Assembly (NCBI GenBank): GCA_944324825.1
Contig: CALUXU010000001.1
Span: 62,001 to 126,000, forward strand
From: Candidatus Gastranaerophilales bacterium
GTDB lineage: Bacteria > Cyanobacteriota > Vampirovibrionia > Gastranaerophilales > Gastranaerophilaceae
DNA length: 64,000 nucleotides
Direction of reading: 5' to 3'
Each line of letters opens with the position of its first letter. Positions within the stretch are counted from its first letter, which is position 1. Under the pieces are notes generated by a model. It was not told the DNA's origin, did no database searches, and worked only from the letters and a program-made list of their open reading frames with translations. Positions 15,600 to 24,190 of this stretch are shown piece after piece. A program made the position numbers and the translations under genes.

Positions 15600-16586
15600 A
15601 TTAATGTGAAAGAAAATTAAAAATTTTTCTTTTGTCCTCCGGACGGGGCGAATCAAATTGATGCGGGGTTTATGCACCCCTGCACCCCGCATCCCAATTT
15701 CTCTGGAAATAATTAATATTTAGGCTTATGCAGCCTCAAACTCCGCAGCTATATTTCAAATAAAGTTTTTTCTTTTCTGCCTCCGGCGGGTCTTCCAGAC
15801 AGGGTCGCTTTGCCGCCAAAGCGACACAAACCGGTACTCTGCACTTCGTTCGCACATCAAAAGTAAAGCTCAACCCAAGCGGGTAAACTCGGTTCTTCGA
15901 ACCTCAGACAATACCCGCCTTGTCGTTGTTTCGCTAACATTGATGGCTCACTACGTGGAGAGTACAAAGATAAAAAAAAATAAAAATAAAATAAAAAAAT
16001 AAATATAAATTATTCAATCAAAACACAATTCTAATCTTTTGATATTACAACCTTTACGGAATGAGCAGGGGTAAATAATAATAGATTAGTGTCAGTTAAC
16101 GAAACAATGGTGAGCGGATTTTGGCAAGAGTGAGCGAAGCGAAACTCGTCCAGGCGAGAGCTGCGTTGAGCCGATCGAGCCGCCAATAATCCAAGACAGC
16201 CGGTGCTGCCTGAGCAAAGCGAGTTCACCGGCTGGATGTTGAGTTCTACTGACACTATTTAGTCGGCGGTTTTTTCTTTCTTTCCATTGTTTCTTTCTGC
16301 TTGGTTCTTGCCATTAAACGTGTCTTCGTGTTTTGCTGTCGCAAAAACACTACGCACTCTGGCAAGAATCCGCTTTTTGCATCGCAACAAAAAGAGAATT
16401 GTGAGCAGAGGCTGGAGCGTTTCACGAAGGTGAAATGCGTAACGCCGTTTAATGCGAACAATTCAAGACAGAAAGAAATAATGTGCGGGGTTTGGGGGTG
16501 CATAGCCCCCAATATAATTAAATATGATTTGGGTTGCAGGGGGCATCTCTCTGCAAGAATTTGATTTAAGAGCCGAAGTTACAAAG
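15600..16586. other. Non-coding, GC-elevated island between 26-bp direct repeats
   Basis: About 1 kb between dnaA and the gene at 16643 with no convincing coding frame; the small ORFs at 16031-16564 overlap each other on both strands and lack ribosome binding sites. It is visibly richer in G+C than its neighbours and is packed with palindromes: ATGCGGGGT/ACCCCGCAT (15661-15692), CAGCCGGTG/CACCGGCTG (16197-16234) and TTGGGGG/CCCCCAA (16492-16512). Parts (CCTCCGG...CCAGAC; AATTGATGCGGGGTTTATGCACC) recur in the 8.9-9.3 kb gap. I read it as accumulated REP-like repeats or a decayed insertion. Confidence 0.5.
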
Positions 16587-16612
16587 CCAAGGCTTATTAA
16601 TATAAACCTTGG
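16587..16612. repeat. 26-bp direct repeat/hairpin core, copy 2
   Basis: Identical core to 15574-15599, here within a 14-bp stem (TTACAAAGCCAAGG/CCTTGGCTTTGTAA). It lies 30 nt past the stop of the minus-strand gene at 16643, where a terminator would be expected, though no T-run follows. Confidence 0.9.
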
Positions 16613-16642
16613 CTTTGTAAACTTAATGAAAAATTTTTATTA

Positions 16643-16939
16643 TTATTCTTCTCTGGTCATAATTTCACGATAATACTTTTCTGCAACCTCATTTCTCTTT
16701 TGCTGCATCTCAAGCCTTATTTCCAACGGAACCGAATTAGGAGGAAGAGGAACTTCTTTATAAGCTAATTTCCATGCTTCTTTTCTTGCATCTTGTTCAT
16801 TAATTTTTGCCATGACTAAATCTCCAAGTTCTTCTTCTGTTTCCGTTTTTGCAATTAAATACTGAGAAATTCCGTTTATTAAATCTTCTGATACAAACCT
16901 GCGCCCGTATGAAGTTTCAACATACAGTTCCTCTCTCAT
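16643..16939 (-). CDS. Small conserved-type hypothetical protein
   Basis: A 98-residue charged, helical protein that I do not recognise (starts M-R-E-E-L-Y-V-E-T-S-Y-G-R-R-F, rich in E, K and A afterwards). I place the start at 16939, since GGAGG lies 10 nt before this ATG; an ATG 16 codons upstream has no such site and falls in a TA-rich stretch. No signal peptide, membrane segment or motif. Upstream on the minus strand is ATACTTTATATATA, the same downstream box as in the elements before 31060 and 31650, but without the GGCAA box. The gene stands alone between the non-coding island and the dehydrogenase pair. Confidence 0.6.
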   Translation of the reverse strand: MREELYVETSYGRRFVSEDLINGISQYLIAKTETEEELGDLVMAKINEQDARKEAWKLAYKEVPLPPNSVPLEIRLEMQQKRNEVAEKYYREIMTREE

Positions 16940-17084
16940 TTTACTGCTACCTCCATGTAGGACATTGTATATATATAAAGTATCCAAAATCCTTTAAATT
17001 TCATAGATAGAGTAATATTTTACAATTATTAATAAATTGACTGATTTTATTATAACAAAATTTTTTTATACTGTCTAACTATTG

Positions 17085-18116
17085 TTACGGTTTTATTAAA
17101 AATTTAATAGCTTTACCTTCAATATGCTGTTTCATCGCAAATTCAACATCTTTTAATGATAGCGTATTTGTTATAAGCTTCTCAACCTCAACATCGCCTG
17201 ATGCAATATAATCAAGCGCCTGCCTGAAATATTTAGGAGTATGATGGAATACACTCATCAAAGTAATATCACCGTAATGCATTCTTGTTGTATCAAAAGT
17301 TACGGTAGAGCCTGACTTACAACCGCCGAAGAAATGCACTGTTCCACCCGGTCGGACACAAGAAAATATTCTTTCCCAAATCTCAGGCAGACCAACACAT
17401 TCAACCGCAATATCCAATCCTTTTTTCTCTTCAGTAAACTCTTTAAAGATTTTTTCAGGATTAGGATACCGTTTCAAATCAATTATTTCATCAGCCTGCG
17501 CAAATTCTTCAGCCATTTTTAATTTTAAAGGATTACGCCCTGCAACAATTGTATTCGCACCCTTTAATTTGGCTAATCTTGCAAACATCAAGCCGATAGG
17601 TCCGATACCGATAATCCCCACTGTTTGCCCCGGCTTTATTCCGGTTCTTTCTACCCCATGAACAACATTTGCCAACGGCTCGCAAAAAGCTGCCTTATCA
17701 AAGCTTAAATCTTCTGGTAATATCAAGGTATTCTTTTTAACAATACGCTCAGGGACAACAATGTATTCGGCGTAAGCACCGTTTAGCAAATCTAAGTTTT
17801 CACACAGGTTGTACTCTTCATGCCTGCAATAAAAACAATGTCCGCAAGGTGCAGAATTTGCACAAACAACCCTGTCGCCGACTTTTACATTATCAACACC
17901 TTCTCCTATTTTTTCAACAACACCGGAAAACTCATGTCCGAAACCTGAAGGGACTTTTTTTATTAAAACAGGATGACCGCGCCTATAAGTTTTAACATCA
18001 GTACCGCAAGTCAGTGCAGACTTTACCTTTACCAAAATCTCACCTTTTGCCAAAGGTTTAATTTTTACATCTTCATATCTTATATCCTGAGGTCCGTAAA
18101 ATAATACTGCTTTCAA
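17085..18116 (-). CDS. Zinc-dependent MDR-family alcohol/polyol dehydrogenase
   Basis: A 343-residue medium-chain dehydrogenase/reductase. The catalytic-zinc Cys is in C-G-T-D-V-K-T-Y, followed by G-H-E-F-S-G with the His and Glu; the structural-zinc cysteines are C-G-H-C-F-Y-C-R-H-E-E-Y-N-L-C near residues 91-105. The NAD Rossmann motif I-G-I-G-P-I-G-L-M is near residue 170. The closest overall type is sorbitol/threonine/galactitol-1-phosphate dehydrogenase; the exact substrate cannot be told. It starts 3 nt after the other MDR gene, so the two are co-transcribed and may act on related sugars or sugar alcohols. Confidence 0.82.
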   Translation of the reverse strand: MKAVLFYGPQDIRYEDVKIKPLAKGEILVKVKSALTCGTDVKTYRRGHPVLIKKVPSGFGHEFSGVVEKIGEGVDNVKVGDRVVCANSAPCGHCFYCRHEEYNLCENLDLLNGAYAEYIVVPERIVKKNTLILPEDLSFDKAAFCEPLANVVHGVERTGIKPGQTVGIIGIGPIGLMFARLAKLKGANTIVAGRNPLKLKMAEEFAQADEIIDLKRYPNPEKIFKEFTEEKKGLDIAVECVGLPEIWERIFSCVRPGGTVHFFGGCKSGSTVTFDTTRMHYGDITLMSVFHHTPKYFRQALDYIASGDVEVEKLITNTLSLKDVEFAMKQHIEGKAIKFLIKP

Positions 18117-18119
18117 AGA

Positions 18120-19133
18120 CTAGTCTCCTATTTTTATATAAGCTTTTAATATTTTGTTTTTAATTGTATCATCAAAAGCCTTCACAATATCATCCAAAAT
18201 ATAATCTGTCGAAAGATTTTTAACATCTACCTGAGAAGATGTCAATAATTCAAAGGATTTTTTTAAATCATTCGGATGCGGAGAATAACTGCCCATAACT
18301 GTTAACTCTCTATAATATATATCATTATTTGCATATCCGAAATCTTTCGGAGTGCTTGAAAACACAAGGATTTTCCCGCCGTTTCTAACCGTTTTCAAAG
18401 CCAGAGGAATCGCGGCATCTGCACCTGATGTCATAAATACGCAATCAACACCTATATCATTTGTTTCTTTATAAATATATTCATGCGAATACTCAACATC
18501 CGAAGAATTAAAAGCAGTGATACCTTTAGTCGATGCCAGGTCAATTCTCTCCTGCATCAAGTCGCAGCCGTAGACATTCATCCCGTAGGCTTTCAGGGCT
18601 TGCCCCATCAGTATTCCGATTGAGCCTAAACCTATTACAAGGACGTTATCGCCTTTATTCAATGCCGCTCTTTCAACTGCTCGAATACAGCAGCCTAAAG
18701 GCTCATAAAAAGAAATCTCCTCATCCGGCATACTGTCAGGAACTTTATACGCAACATTTTTCAAATGTTCTTCCGAAAGATAAACATACTGAGAAAATCC
18801 ACCGGGCACAATGTTTGTCTTTTTAAAATGTTTACACATTGAATAACTGCCGCCCCTGCAGTAATGACATTCAAAACAAGGAATATGATGAGAGCATACA
18901 ATCCTATCACCTTTTTTGAATGATGTGTCAGAATTAATTTCTTCGATTATTGCAACAATTTCGTGCCCCAGAACAGTACCGTCTTCAGCCAGACCATGCC
19001 TGAATTTAACAATATCCGAACCGCACAAGCCGCAGCCTAAAACTTTTACTATTGCACCCTTACGATTGGATAACGTTACTTTATCCAACTCTCTCAATTC
19101 AATTTGATTTCCGAACAGTTGAGCAACCTTCAT
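18120..19133 (-). CDS. Zinc-dependent MDR-family dehydrogenase
   Basis: A 337-residue paralogue-type partner of the neighbouring dehydrogenase. It has C-G-L-C-G-S-D-I-V-K-F (catalytic Zn), L-G-H-E-I-V, structural-Zn cysteines C-F-E-C-H-Y-C-R-G-G-S-Y-S-M-C, and the NAD fold motif I-G-L-G-S-I-G-I-L. The start at 19133 is preferred: AAGGGAG lies 9 nt upstream and the protein then begins MKVAQLFGNQ as the family does; an in-frame ATG 14 codons earlier adds a non-conserved stretch. The order is this gene first, then the 17085 gene. Substrate unknown; sugar-alcohol or sugar-phosphate oxidation is likely by family. Confidence 0.8.
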   Translation of the reverse strand: MKVAQLFGNQIELRELDKVTLSNRKGAIVKVLGCGLCGSDIVKFRHGLAEDGTVLGHEIVAIIEEINSDTSFKKGDRIVCSHHIPCFECHYCRGGSYSMCKHFKKTNIVPGGFSQYVYLSEEHLKNVAYKVPDSMPDEEISFYEPLGCCIRAVERAALNKGDNVLVIGLGSIGILMGQALKAYGMNVYGCDLMQERIDLASTKGITAFNSSDVEYSHEYIYKETNDIGVDCVFMTSGADAAIPLALKTVRNGGKILVFSSTPKDFGYANNDIYYRELTVMGSYSPHPNDLKKSFELLTSSQVDVKNLSTDYILDDIVKAFDDTIKNKILKAYIKIGD

Positions 19134-19170
19134 GATTTTATACTCCCTTGAAAAAATTTTATCACAAAAA

Positions 19171-19200
19171 GGCAATTTTTATTTATAAGTTTACTTTATA
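19171..19200 (+). promoter_or_regulatory. Candidate bipartite promoter (GGCAATTTTT-N12-ACTTTATA)
   Basis: GGCAATTTTT at 19171-19180, 12 nt, ACTTTATA at 19193-19200; the start codon follows 50 nt after the first box. Same boxes and spacing as 31102-31131 and 31695-31724. Confidence 0.55.
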
Positions 19201-19220
19201 AACCTAGAAGGTTTCTATTA

Positions 19221-20522
19221 ATGTTTGTAAATAAATCAGGAATGTATATTATAAATAATTTTGCAGCAAGCGGTTCTCAAAATTGTTTGAGAATTATTAA
19301 GGATACAAAAAATAAACTTGCAGCAATAAAAGATGAACAGATTAAAGAGAGTTTTACAAAACTATATGAGAAAATAATTGATAATTCTTCAAACATAGAA
19401 AATAATTCCGATTATATTTATACACTTTCTCAAAAAGTTGAAATGATAGAAAATCCTGTTATTAAGCAGAAAGTTTTAAAAATTATAAATGATTTATCTT
19501 TACATAACAGCAAAAAATTCAGAAAATTATTTGAAGATAATATTACCGATGCGGAAAACTACACAGATTGTGTAAATATACTCAACGGGAAATATGCAAA
19601 TACAGATAGTAATCCTATTAGATACTACCGTTGGCTAAAAAAAGGAAACTCCTGGATGGCAGATGTTCTTGAAAATAAAATAGGAACACCTGAAAACTAT
19701 AGGAAAAACTATGTTACACAGCCTAAAAAAGTCATGTCATATAATGAATACAGACAAAATATCGACAATGTTTCTGATAAAAAACTAAACGAAACATTTC
19801 AAAACAGCATAAGAGATGAACAATTCAAAAAATTTGCCAGCCTTTATAATGACTCATCTCCAAGTATGGTAAATTATATTTACCATCAGGAATATCTAAA
19901 AAATATAAACCCTAAAACAAAGAAAATTTTAGAAACCATCAACAAAGAATATGGCACAATGGTATTTCCGACTAATGCAGATTTAAATGATAAGGATTTT
20001 AAATACCTGGAGGAAGAATTAAAACTATGGAAAGAAACTGGAGGGAAAAATACTCGACTCCCGCAAATAATTGACATAAATTCAACAGATTACACACTGG
20101 GACAAAGTGATTCTATCGGGAGCACTTCATATCTATATAACAAAATCAAACTGGATGGTTTATTAAAAACAGATACGGAATGCGGAGGCTCAACACTACG
20201 TCACGAATTGAATCATATAAACGACGAAAAATACGAATATGAATCAATTACTCCAACAACACAATTCGTCAGAGATATTAAATGGAAAGTTAATAAACTT
20301 CTCCATAAAAAACAATGGAAAAAAGAAATGAAAAATGCAGGACTCAATAATGAAGATATTGAATACGCATTAACGTACCCAAGGGAATTAAAATCTGTAT
20401 CAGTGGAAGGAGATTGTTCAAAATACTCAAAAGAATATAAAGATACATTGGTCAAAAAATTTAAACTCCAGCAATGGATTTTAAACCTGCCTCAAAACTC
20501 TTATCTCAAAAAATGTGAATAA
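19221..20522 (+). CDS. Putative zincin-like protein with HELNH motif
   Basis: A 433-residue protein that I cannot assign to a named family. The first 200 residues are helical and charged. At residues 328-332 it has H-E-L-N-H (preceded by G-G-S-T-L-R), the H-E-x-x-H pattern of zinc metallopeptidases; a downstream E in Y-P-R-E-L-K-S-V-S-V-E could be the third ligand. No signal peptide or membrane segment is seen, so it is cytosolic or exported by a non-Sec route. It follows a GGCAATTTTT-type promoter. Activity is inference from one motif. Confidence 0.55.
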   Translation: MFVNKSGMYIINNFAASGSQNCLRIIKDTKNKLAAIKDEQIKESFTKLYEKIIDNSSNIENNSDYIYTLSQKVEMIENPVIKQKVLKIINDLSLHNSKKFRKLFEDNITDAENYTDCVNILNGKYANTDSNPIRYYRWLKKGNSWMADVLENKIGTPENYRKNYVTQPKKVMSYNEYRQNIDNVSDKKLNETFQNSIRDEQFKKFASLYNDSSPSMVNYIYHQEYLKNINPKTKKILETINKEYGTMVFPTNADLNDKDFKYLEEELKLWKETGGKNTRLPQIIDINSTDYTLGQSDSIGSTSYLYNKIKLDGLLKTDTECGGSTLRHELNHINDEKYEYESITPTTQFVRDIKWKVNKLLHKKQWKKEMKNAGLNNEDIEYALTYPRELKSVSVEGDCSKYSKEYKDTLVKKFKLQQWILNLPQNSYLKKCE

Positions 20523-20586
20523 TGTTTCTTAAATATAATTTGCCTCAAATTTAATATTATGAGATAATTAAACGCGAGGTGAGAAG

Positions 20587-21069
20587 ATGAATATTTTATT
20601 ATTAAAACAAGCAGCTCTTTTTAGTGCTTTAATCGGCGGTATTATAGGAATCGTAACATTAATTCCTTATATCGGAAATATTACATTTCTGGCATTGATA
20701 TTATTCTTATCAGCCATAATTATTGTATATTTTAAACGAAATAACCTAATCGGGATTATAGATATGAGAGAAGGCGCAATATTAGGTGCCGTAATAGGTT
20801 TTGCCTCTTTTATTGCATTTTCGATTGTTTACACTCCCTTAAGTATAATTATAGGCTTGATAACCGAAAAGTTTTATATAGGAAGAGTTATGCTGCAATT
20901 TATCACCAATTTTGGCGGATTTTTTGTACTAATTTCTCTCCTTTTATTTATAGCATTTATATCAGCATTAATGAATGCATTCTCCGGAGTAGTTACGGCT
21001 TATATGTACGAACTCCTCTCCGGACTAAAAAAAGCAGAAAATGAAAATATAGATTTTGAAATAAAATAA
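20587..21069 (+). CDS. Small integral membrane protein, unknown
   Basis: A 160-residue protein with four or five hydrophobic helices (about residues 9-30, 32-50, 60-82, 85-105 and 112-138) and a short charged C-terminal tail. The glycine-rich start (FSALIGGIIGIVTLIPYIG) and the repeat-like E-G-A-I-L-G-A-V-I-G-F block suggest an internally duplicated bundle of the DUF4199/DUF5518 sort, but I cannot name the family. GAGGTGAGAAG precedes the ATG. It ends 2 nt before mtnA, so the two are likely co-transcribed, though no link to methionine salvage is evident. Confidence 0.65.
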   Translation: MNILLLKQAALFSALIGGIIGIVTLIPYIGNITFLALILFLSAIIIVYFKRNNLIGIIDMREGAILGAVIGFASFIAFSIVYTPLSIIIGLITEKFYIGRVMLQFITNFGGFFVLISLLLFIAFISALMNAFSGVVTAYMYELLSGLKKAENENIDFEIK

Positions 21070-21071
21070 GG

Positions 21072-22154
21072 GTGAATAAAGTGGAATTTGAATCAAAAAT
21101 AAGAACTATACAATGGGTTGATAACATTTCAAGAATGGTTGATCAAACAAAATTTCCTGATGAATACGTATATGTAGATATCAAAACAGGAGATGAAATG
21201 TATGATGCAATCAAAACAATGATTGTAAGAGGTGCTCCGGCAATAGGTATCGCTGGCGCTCACGGTGTTGTTTTATACGCTCTTGAACTTCAAAAAGAAA
21301 ATCTTTCTCTTGGTGATTTCAAATCAAAATTAATTGAAAAATGTGATTATCTTGCATCTTCAAGACCTACTGCGGTAAACCTTATGTGGGCAGTTGAACA
21401 GCAAAAAAATCTTATCAAAAATTGCAAATCTAATATCGAAACTTTAATATCAGATTTAACCCAACAAGCAATTCGAATGGAAAATGAAGATATTGAGATA
21501 AACAAAGCCATAGGCAGATACGGAGCAGAAGTTGTACCTAAAGGAGCAACTATTCTCACTCACTGCAATGCAGGCGCTCTTGCGACTGTCGGATACGGAA
21601 CAGCCCTCGGCGTTGTACGTTCCGCATTTGCAAATGATAACACAATTCAAGTATTTGCAGATGAAACAAGACCGCGCCAGCAGGGTGCACGCATTACAAC
21701 TCTTGAGTTAACAATGGACGGAATCCCGACAACATTAATAACCGACGGTATGTGCTCATACTTTATGAAAAAAGGTATGATTGACATGGTTGTAGTCGGA
21801 GCAGACAGAATTGCCGCAAACGGTGATACCGCAAACAAAATCGGAACATATACCGTTGCGATAGCCGCCAAATATCATAATATACCGTTCTATATCGCGG
21901 CGCCTTTGTCAACAATAGATACTTCTATCAAAACAGGTGATGAAATCCCGATAGAAGAACGTTCTCACGACGAAGTTACACATATTAACGGCAAAACAAT
22001 TTGTGCAGACGGAGTAAATATTATTAACCCGGGATTTGATGTAACACCTCACGAACTTATTACAGGAATTATAACCGAAGTTGGCATACTAAAACCTGAT
22101 TATAATAAGTCTATCAAAGAGGCTTTTGAGAAAAAATCTCCTGTTCTCGTTTAA
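21072..22154 (+). CDS. mtnA: S-methyl-5-thioribose-1-phosphate isomerase
   Basis: Isomerises methylthioribose-1-phosphate to methylthioribulose-1-phosphate in methionine salvage. The 360-residue protein has R-G-A-P-A-I-G-I-A-G-A near residue 54, the catalytic Cys in T-H-C-N-A-G-A-L-A-T, E-T-R-P-R-Q-Q-G-A-R, and G-A-D-R-I-A-A-N-G-D-T-A-N-K-I-G-T with the catalytic Asp. These features separate it from archaeal ribose-1,5-bisphosphate isomerases and eIF2B subunits. The start is GTG with AGGG just ahead; a second GTG lies three codons on. No other salvage gene (mtnK, mtnB, mtnN) is in the window. Confidence 0.93.
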   Translation: MNKVEFESKIRTIQWVDNISRMVDQTKFPDEYVYVDIKTGDEMYDAIKTMIVRGAPAIGIAGAHGVVLYALELQKENLSLGDFKSKLIEKCDYLASSRPTAVNLMWAVEQQKNLIKNCKSNIETLISDLTQQAIRMENEDIEINKAIGRYGAEVVPKGATILTHCNAGALATVGYGTALGVVRSAFANDNTIQVFADETRPRQQGARITTLELTMDGIPTTLITDGMCSYFMKKGMIDMVVVGADRIAANGDTANKIGTYTVAIAAKYHNIPFYIAAPLSTIDTSIKTGDEIPIEERSHDEVTHINGKTICADGVNIINPGFDVTPHELITGIITEVGILKPDYNKSIKEAFEKKSPVLV

Positions 22155-22227
22155 AAAGAAAGCCCCGTTTTAATATAAATATTAATATTGATATTAAAAG
22201 AGGCTAGAGCGATGAGGATTTACAATC

Positions 22228-22252
22228 ATATCTTAACGGCTTTTTAAGATAT
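22228..22252. repeat. Perfect 9-bp palindrome between mtnA and lptG-like gene
   Basis: ATATCTTAA, 7-nt loop, TTAAGATAT. It follows an imperfect hairpin at about 22160-22196 (AGCC...TTTTAATAT...ATATTAAAA...GGCT) just past the mtnA stop. Neither has a long T-run; together they may still form the mtnA 3' end. Confidence 0.5.
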
Positions 22253-22316
22253 TACATTGTAGTTTTGGAGTAAAATATAAGAAGAAAACTTATACAGAAT
22301 AACTAGGAATAATCTG

Positions 22317-23438
22317 ATGAAGGTACGCAAAAAACTAATAAACTTAAAATTATTGGATAAATATATTCTTAAACAAGTTATAGAAATGTTTATCATGGGC
22401 GTACTTGTATTTACATCAATTATATTTGCATCAGATACGTTCATTACATTAATCAAACAAATTGCAAAATACGGTATTCCGTTTAAAATCGCATTTATGC
22501 TGGTTATCCTAACGCTTCCTTCTGTATTTGTTATGACTATTCCTATGGGAATACTCCTGTCAACGGTTATGACACTTAACAAGTTAAGCCTTGATTCCGA
22601 ACTAACGGTTATGAGAGCCTGTGGAATCGGATTCAACAGAATAGCAAAACCTGTTTTTGCATTTGCAATCGTCATGGCAATAGTAAGTTTTACAATAAAC
22701 GAAACTGTCGTACCTGTTATGACCAAACAATCAAAAGATTTAGCCTTATGGTCTTTTTCTCAAAAAAATGTTCCTGACGGGAAACATAATTTTACTTTTG
22801 AAGAAACCGGCAGTAACGGAGGGCTTAAAAGGTTATTTTACGTAGAATACTGCGAGAAAAAAAGACTGCACAATATTACCGTTCTTGACTCTTCAAAAGA
22901 AGATACAATACACGTACTGCAAGCGAAAGAAGGAGGAACATCTCCTGACGGCTGGATTTTCAATAACGGTATTGTATATACAATTGCAGATAGAGGAAAA
23001 GTTCTTAATTCAACATTCTTTGGTGAGTCATTGGCACAATTCGGGGTTGATTTGAAAAAAGAAATGAATAAAAACCTTGCTAATGAACGTAATTTTATGC
23101 AATTAGCCCACTATCTGAATGTAACTAAAGGAATTGAAGAGGACAAAAAACGAAGTCTGCAAATCGATTTGTACGACAAAATAGCACTCCCGCTGACAAC
23201 AATCGTACTTGTATTAATAGGTATCCCGTTAGCAATAACACCTCCAAGAGTACGTTATAACCGCGGATTCTTATTCAGTATCCTGATTATTTTTGCATAT
23301 TACCTTATACGTGCATTATCCATCTCTTTTGGTGAAGCAGGCACTCTCCCTGCATTCATTGCGGCATTCTTACCGAATATTATATTAACAATTGCAGGTG
23401 CCGCACTCTATTATAGAAAAGTATTTACCATCACCTAG
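22317..23438 (+). CDS. LptF/LptG-type lipopolysaccharide export permease
   Basis: Inner-membrane component that with LptB extracts LPS for transport to the outer membrane. The 373-residue protein has the family topology: three N-terminal membrane helices (starting L-L-D-K-Y-I-L-K-Q), a periplasmic beta-jellyroll (residues about 130-270), then three C-terminal helices (ALPLTTIVLVLIGIPLAI onward). The signature A-L-P-L-T-T and P-P-R-V-R-Y-N-R-G motif are present. Cyanobacteria often have a single YjgP/Q-type gene rather than separate lptF and lptG, so I do not assign F or G. It stands alone; lptB and lptC are not visible here. Confidence 0.88.
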   Translation: MKVRKKLINLKLLDKYILKQVIEMFIMGVLVFTSIIFASDTFITLIKQIAKYGIPFKIAFMLVILTLPSVFVMTIPMGILLSTVMTLNKLSLDSELTVMRACGIGFNRIAKPVFAFAIVMAIVSFTINETVVPVMTKQSKDLALWSFSQKNVPDGKHNFTFEETGSNGGLKRLFYVEYCEKKRLHNITVLDSSKEDTIHVLQAKEGGTSPDGWIFNNGIVYTIADRGKVLNSTFFGESLAQFGVDLKKEMNKNLANERNFMQLAHYLNVTKGIEEDKKRSLQIDLYDKIALPLTTIVLVLIGIPLAITPPRVRYNRGFLFSILIIFAYYLIRALSISFGEAGTLPAFIAAFLPNIILTIAGAALYYRKVFTIT

Positions 23439-23530
23439 GAGGGGGATAAATAATATTGAGTTATAATTCTGCCTACCCGTTAGAAGTATGGGGAGGTAAA
23501 GGGGTAAATGTATTTGAGTTATAGTTCTTA
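23439..23530. other. Short non-coding stretch with internal and dispersed repeats
   Basis: TTGAGTTATA appears twice (near 23457 and 23512), and GTAAAGGGGTAAATGT near 23498-23513 recurs near 43302-43317 after another plus-strand gene. No coding potential seen. Confidence 0.45.
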
Positions 23531-23623
23531 TTACTTTACTAAAACAAAAACAAAATTTTGAGATTGTTTTAGATAGCAACTAATAATAGCGAATAATAAT
23601 CCTTGTATTAACAGATATTCCAT
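23531..23623 (-). CDS. 30-residue hydrophobic small protein
   Basis: Minus-strand ORF of 30 codons: M-E-Y-L-L-I-Q-G-L-L-F-A-I-I-S-C-Y-L-K-Q then a second hydrophobic tail ending V-L-V-K. AGAGGTGA precedes the ATG at 9-nt spacing. The first 18 residues form one membrane-spanning helix. It lies 62 nt downstream of the 135-aa gene on the same strand and might share its transcript. Its size and hydrophobicity resemble small membrane subunits or type I toxin peptides; I see no clear antisense promoter here. Existence as a gene is tentative. Confidence 0.4.
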   Translation of the reverse strand: MEYLLIQGLLFAIISCYLKQSQNFVFVLVK

Positions 23624-23685
23624 AAATAATTCACCTCTATTTAAAAATATTATCCTAACAGATAAATACTATACGAAATTTAGCC

Positions 23686-24093
23686 TTACATATCCATCAT
23701 GAAGCTAGGACGGCTTGAGCCGAATACTTCTTCATCTTCACTTTGAAGAATTGATGCAGTATTGAATCTTTGAACATATAAACTTTTTAATTCGTTTGCA
23801 ATTTCGCCGTTGAATACTTTTTCATATTTTTCAAAGAAATTAGCAATCTCTTTTACCGGTGCTAAGAATAATTCTTTTGCAGTTTTCTTTATTAAAGCAC
23901 TTGTATTTTCACCGATAAATGTAGGAGCTTCCGGAACTCTTACGTTTAAGCCAAACGGACGCGGAGTTCTGTACCAATTATGTTGATATTCTACGTTTTG
24001 AACAGATTGAGCATCAACAGCAGGTCTTTGGTATTGAGAGTTATACCCTGCACTGCTTGAATCACCTGTATTAAAGTTAAACATATCTGCCAT
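23686..24093 (-). CDS. Hypothetical protein, N-terminal Ser/Gly/Tyr/Gln-rich
   Basis: A 135-residue protein that I do not recognise. Residues 1-35 are polar and low-complexity (F-N-F-N-T-G-D-S-S-S-A-G-Y), followed by a Pro-rich stretch (R-T-P-R-P-F-G-L-N-V-R-V-P-E-A-P) and a helical C-terminal half with many E and K. No signal peptide or membrane helix. The early F-N-F-N-T-G loosely resembles the F-x-G tag of other proteins in this window. Codon use looks like that of its neighbours. The ribosome binding site is weak (AGGGGTATATAAAATT before the ATG). Function unknown. Confidence 0.55.
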   Translation of the reverse strand: MADMFNFNTGDSSSAGYNSQYQRPAVDAQSVQNVEYQHNWYRTPRPFGLNVRVPEAPTFIGENTSALIKKTAKELFLAPVKEIANFFEKYEKVFNGEIANELKSLYVQRFNTASILQSEDEEVFGSSRPSFMMDM

Positions 24094-24190
24094 AATTTTA
24101 TATACCCCTAATTACATTTAAATGTAACGGCCGGTTTTCACTAAAACTTTAATGAAAAAGGGGATAATAGCAGATTATTGTTACAATTAT

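Noticed and set aside
16031-16564. Three short ORFs in the dnaA-upstream island
   Set aside because: They overlap on opposite strands across palindromes and have no ribosome binding sites; read as non-coding repeat DNA.
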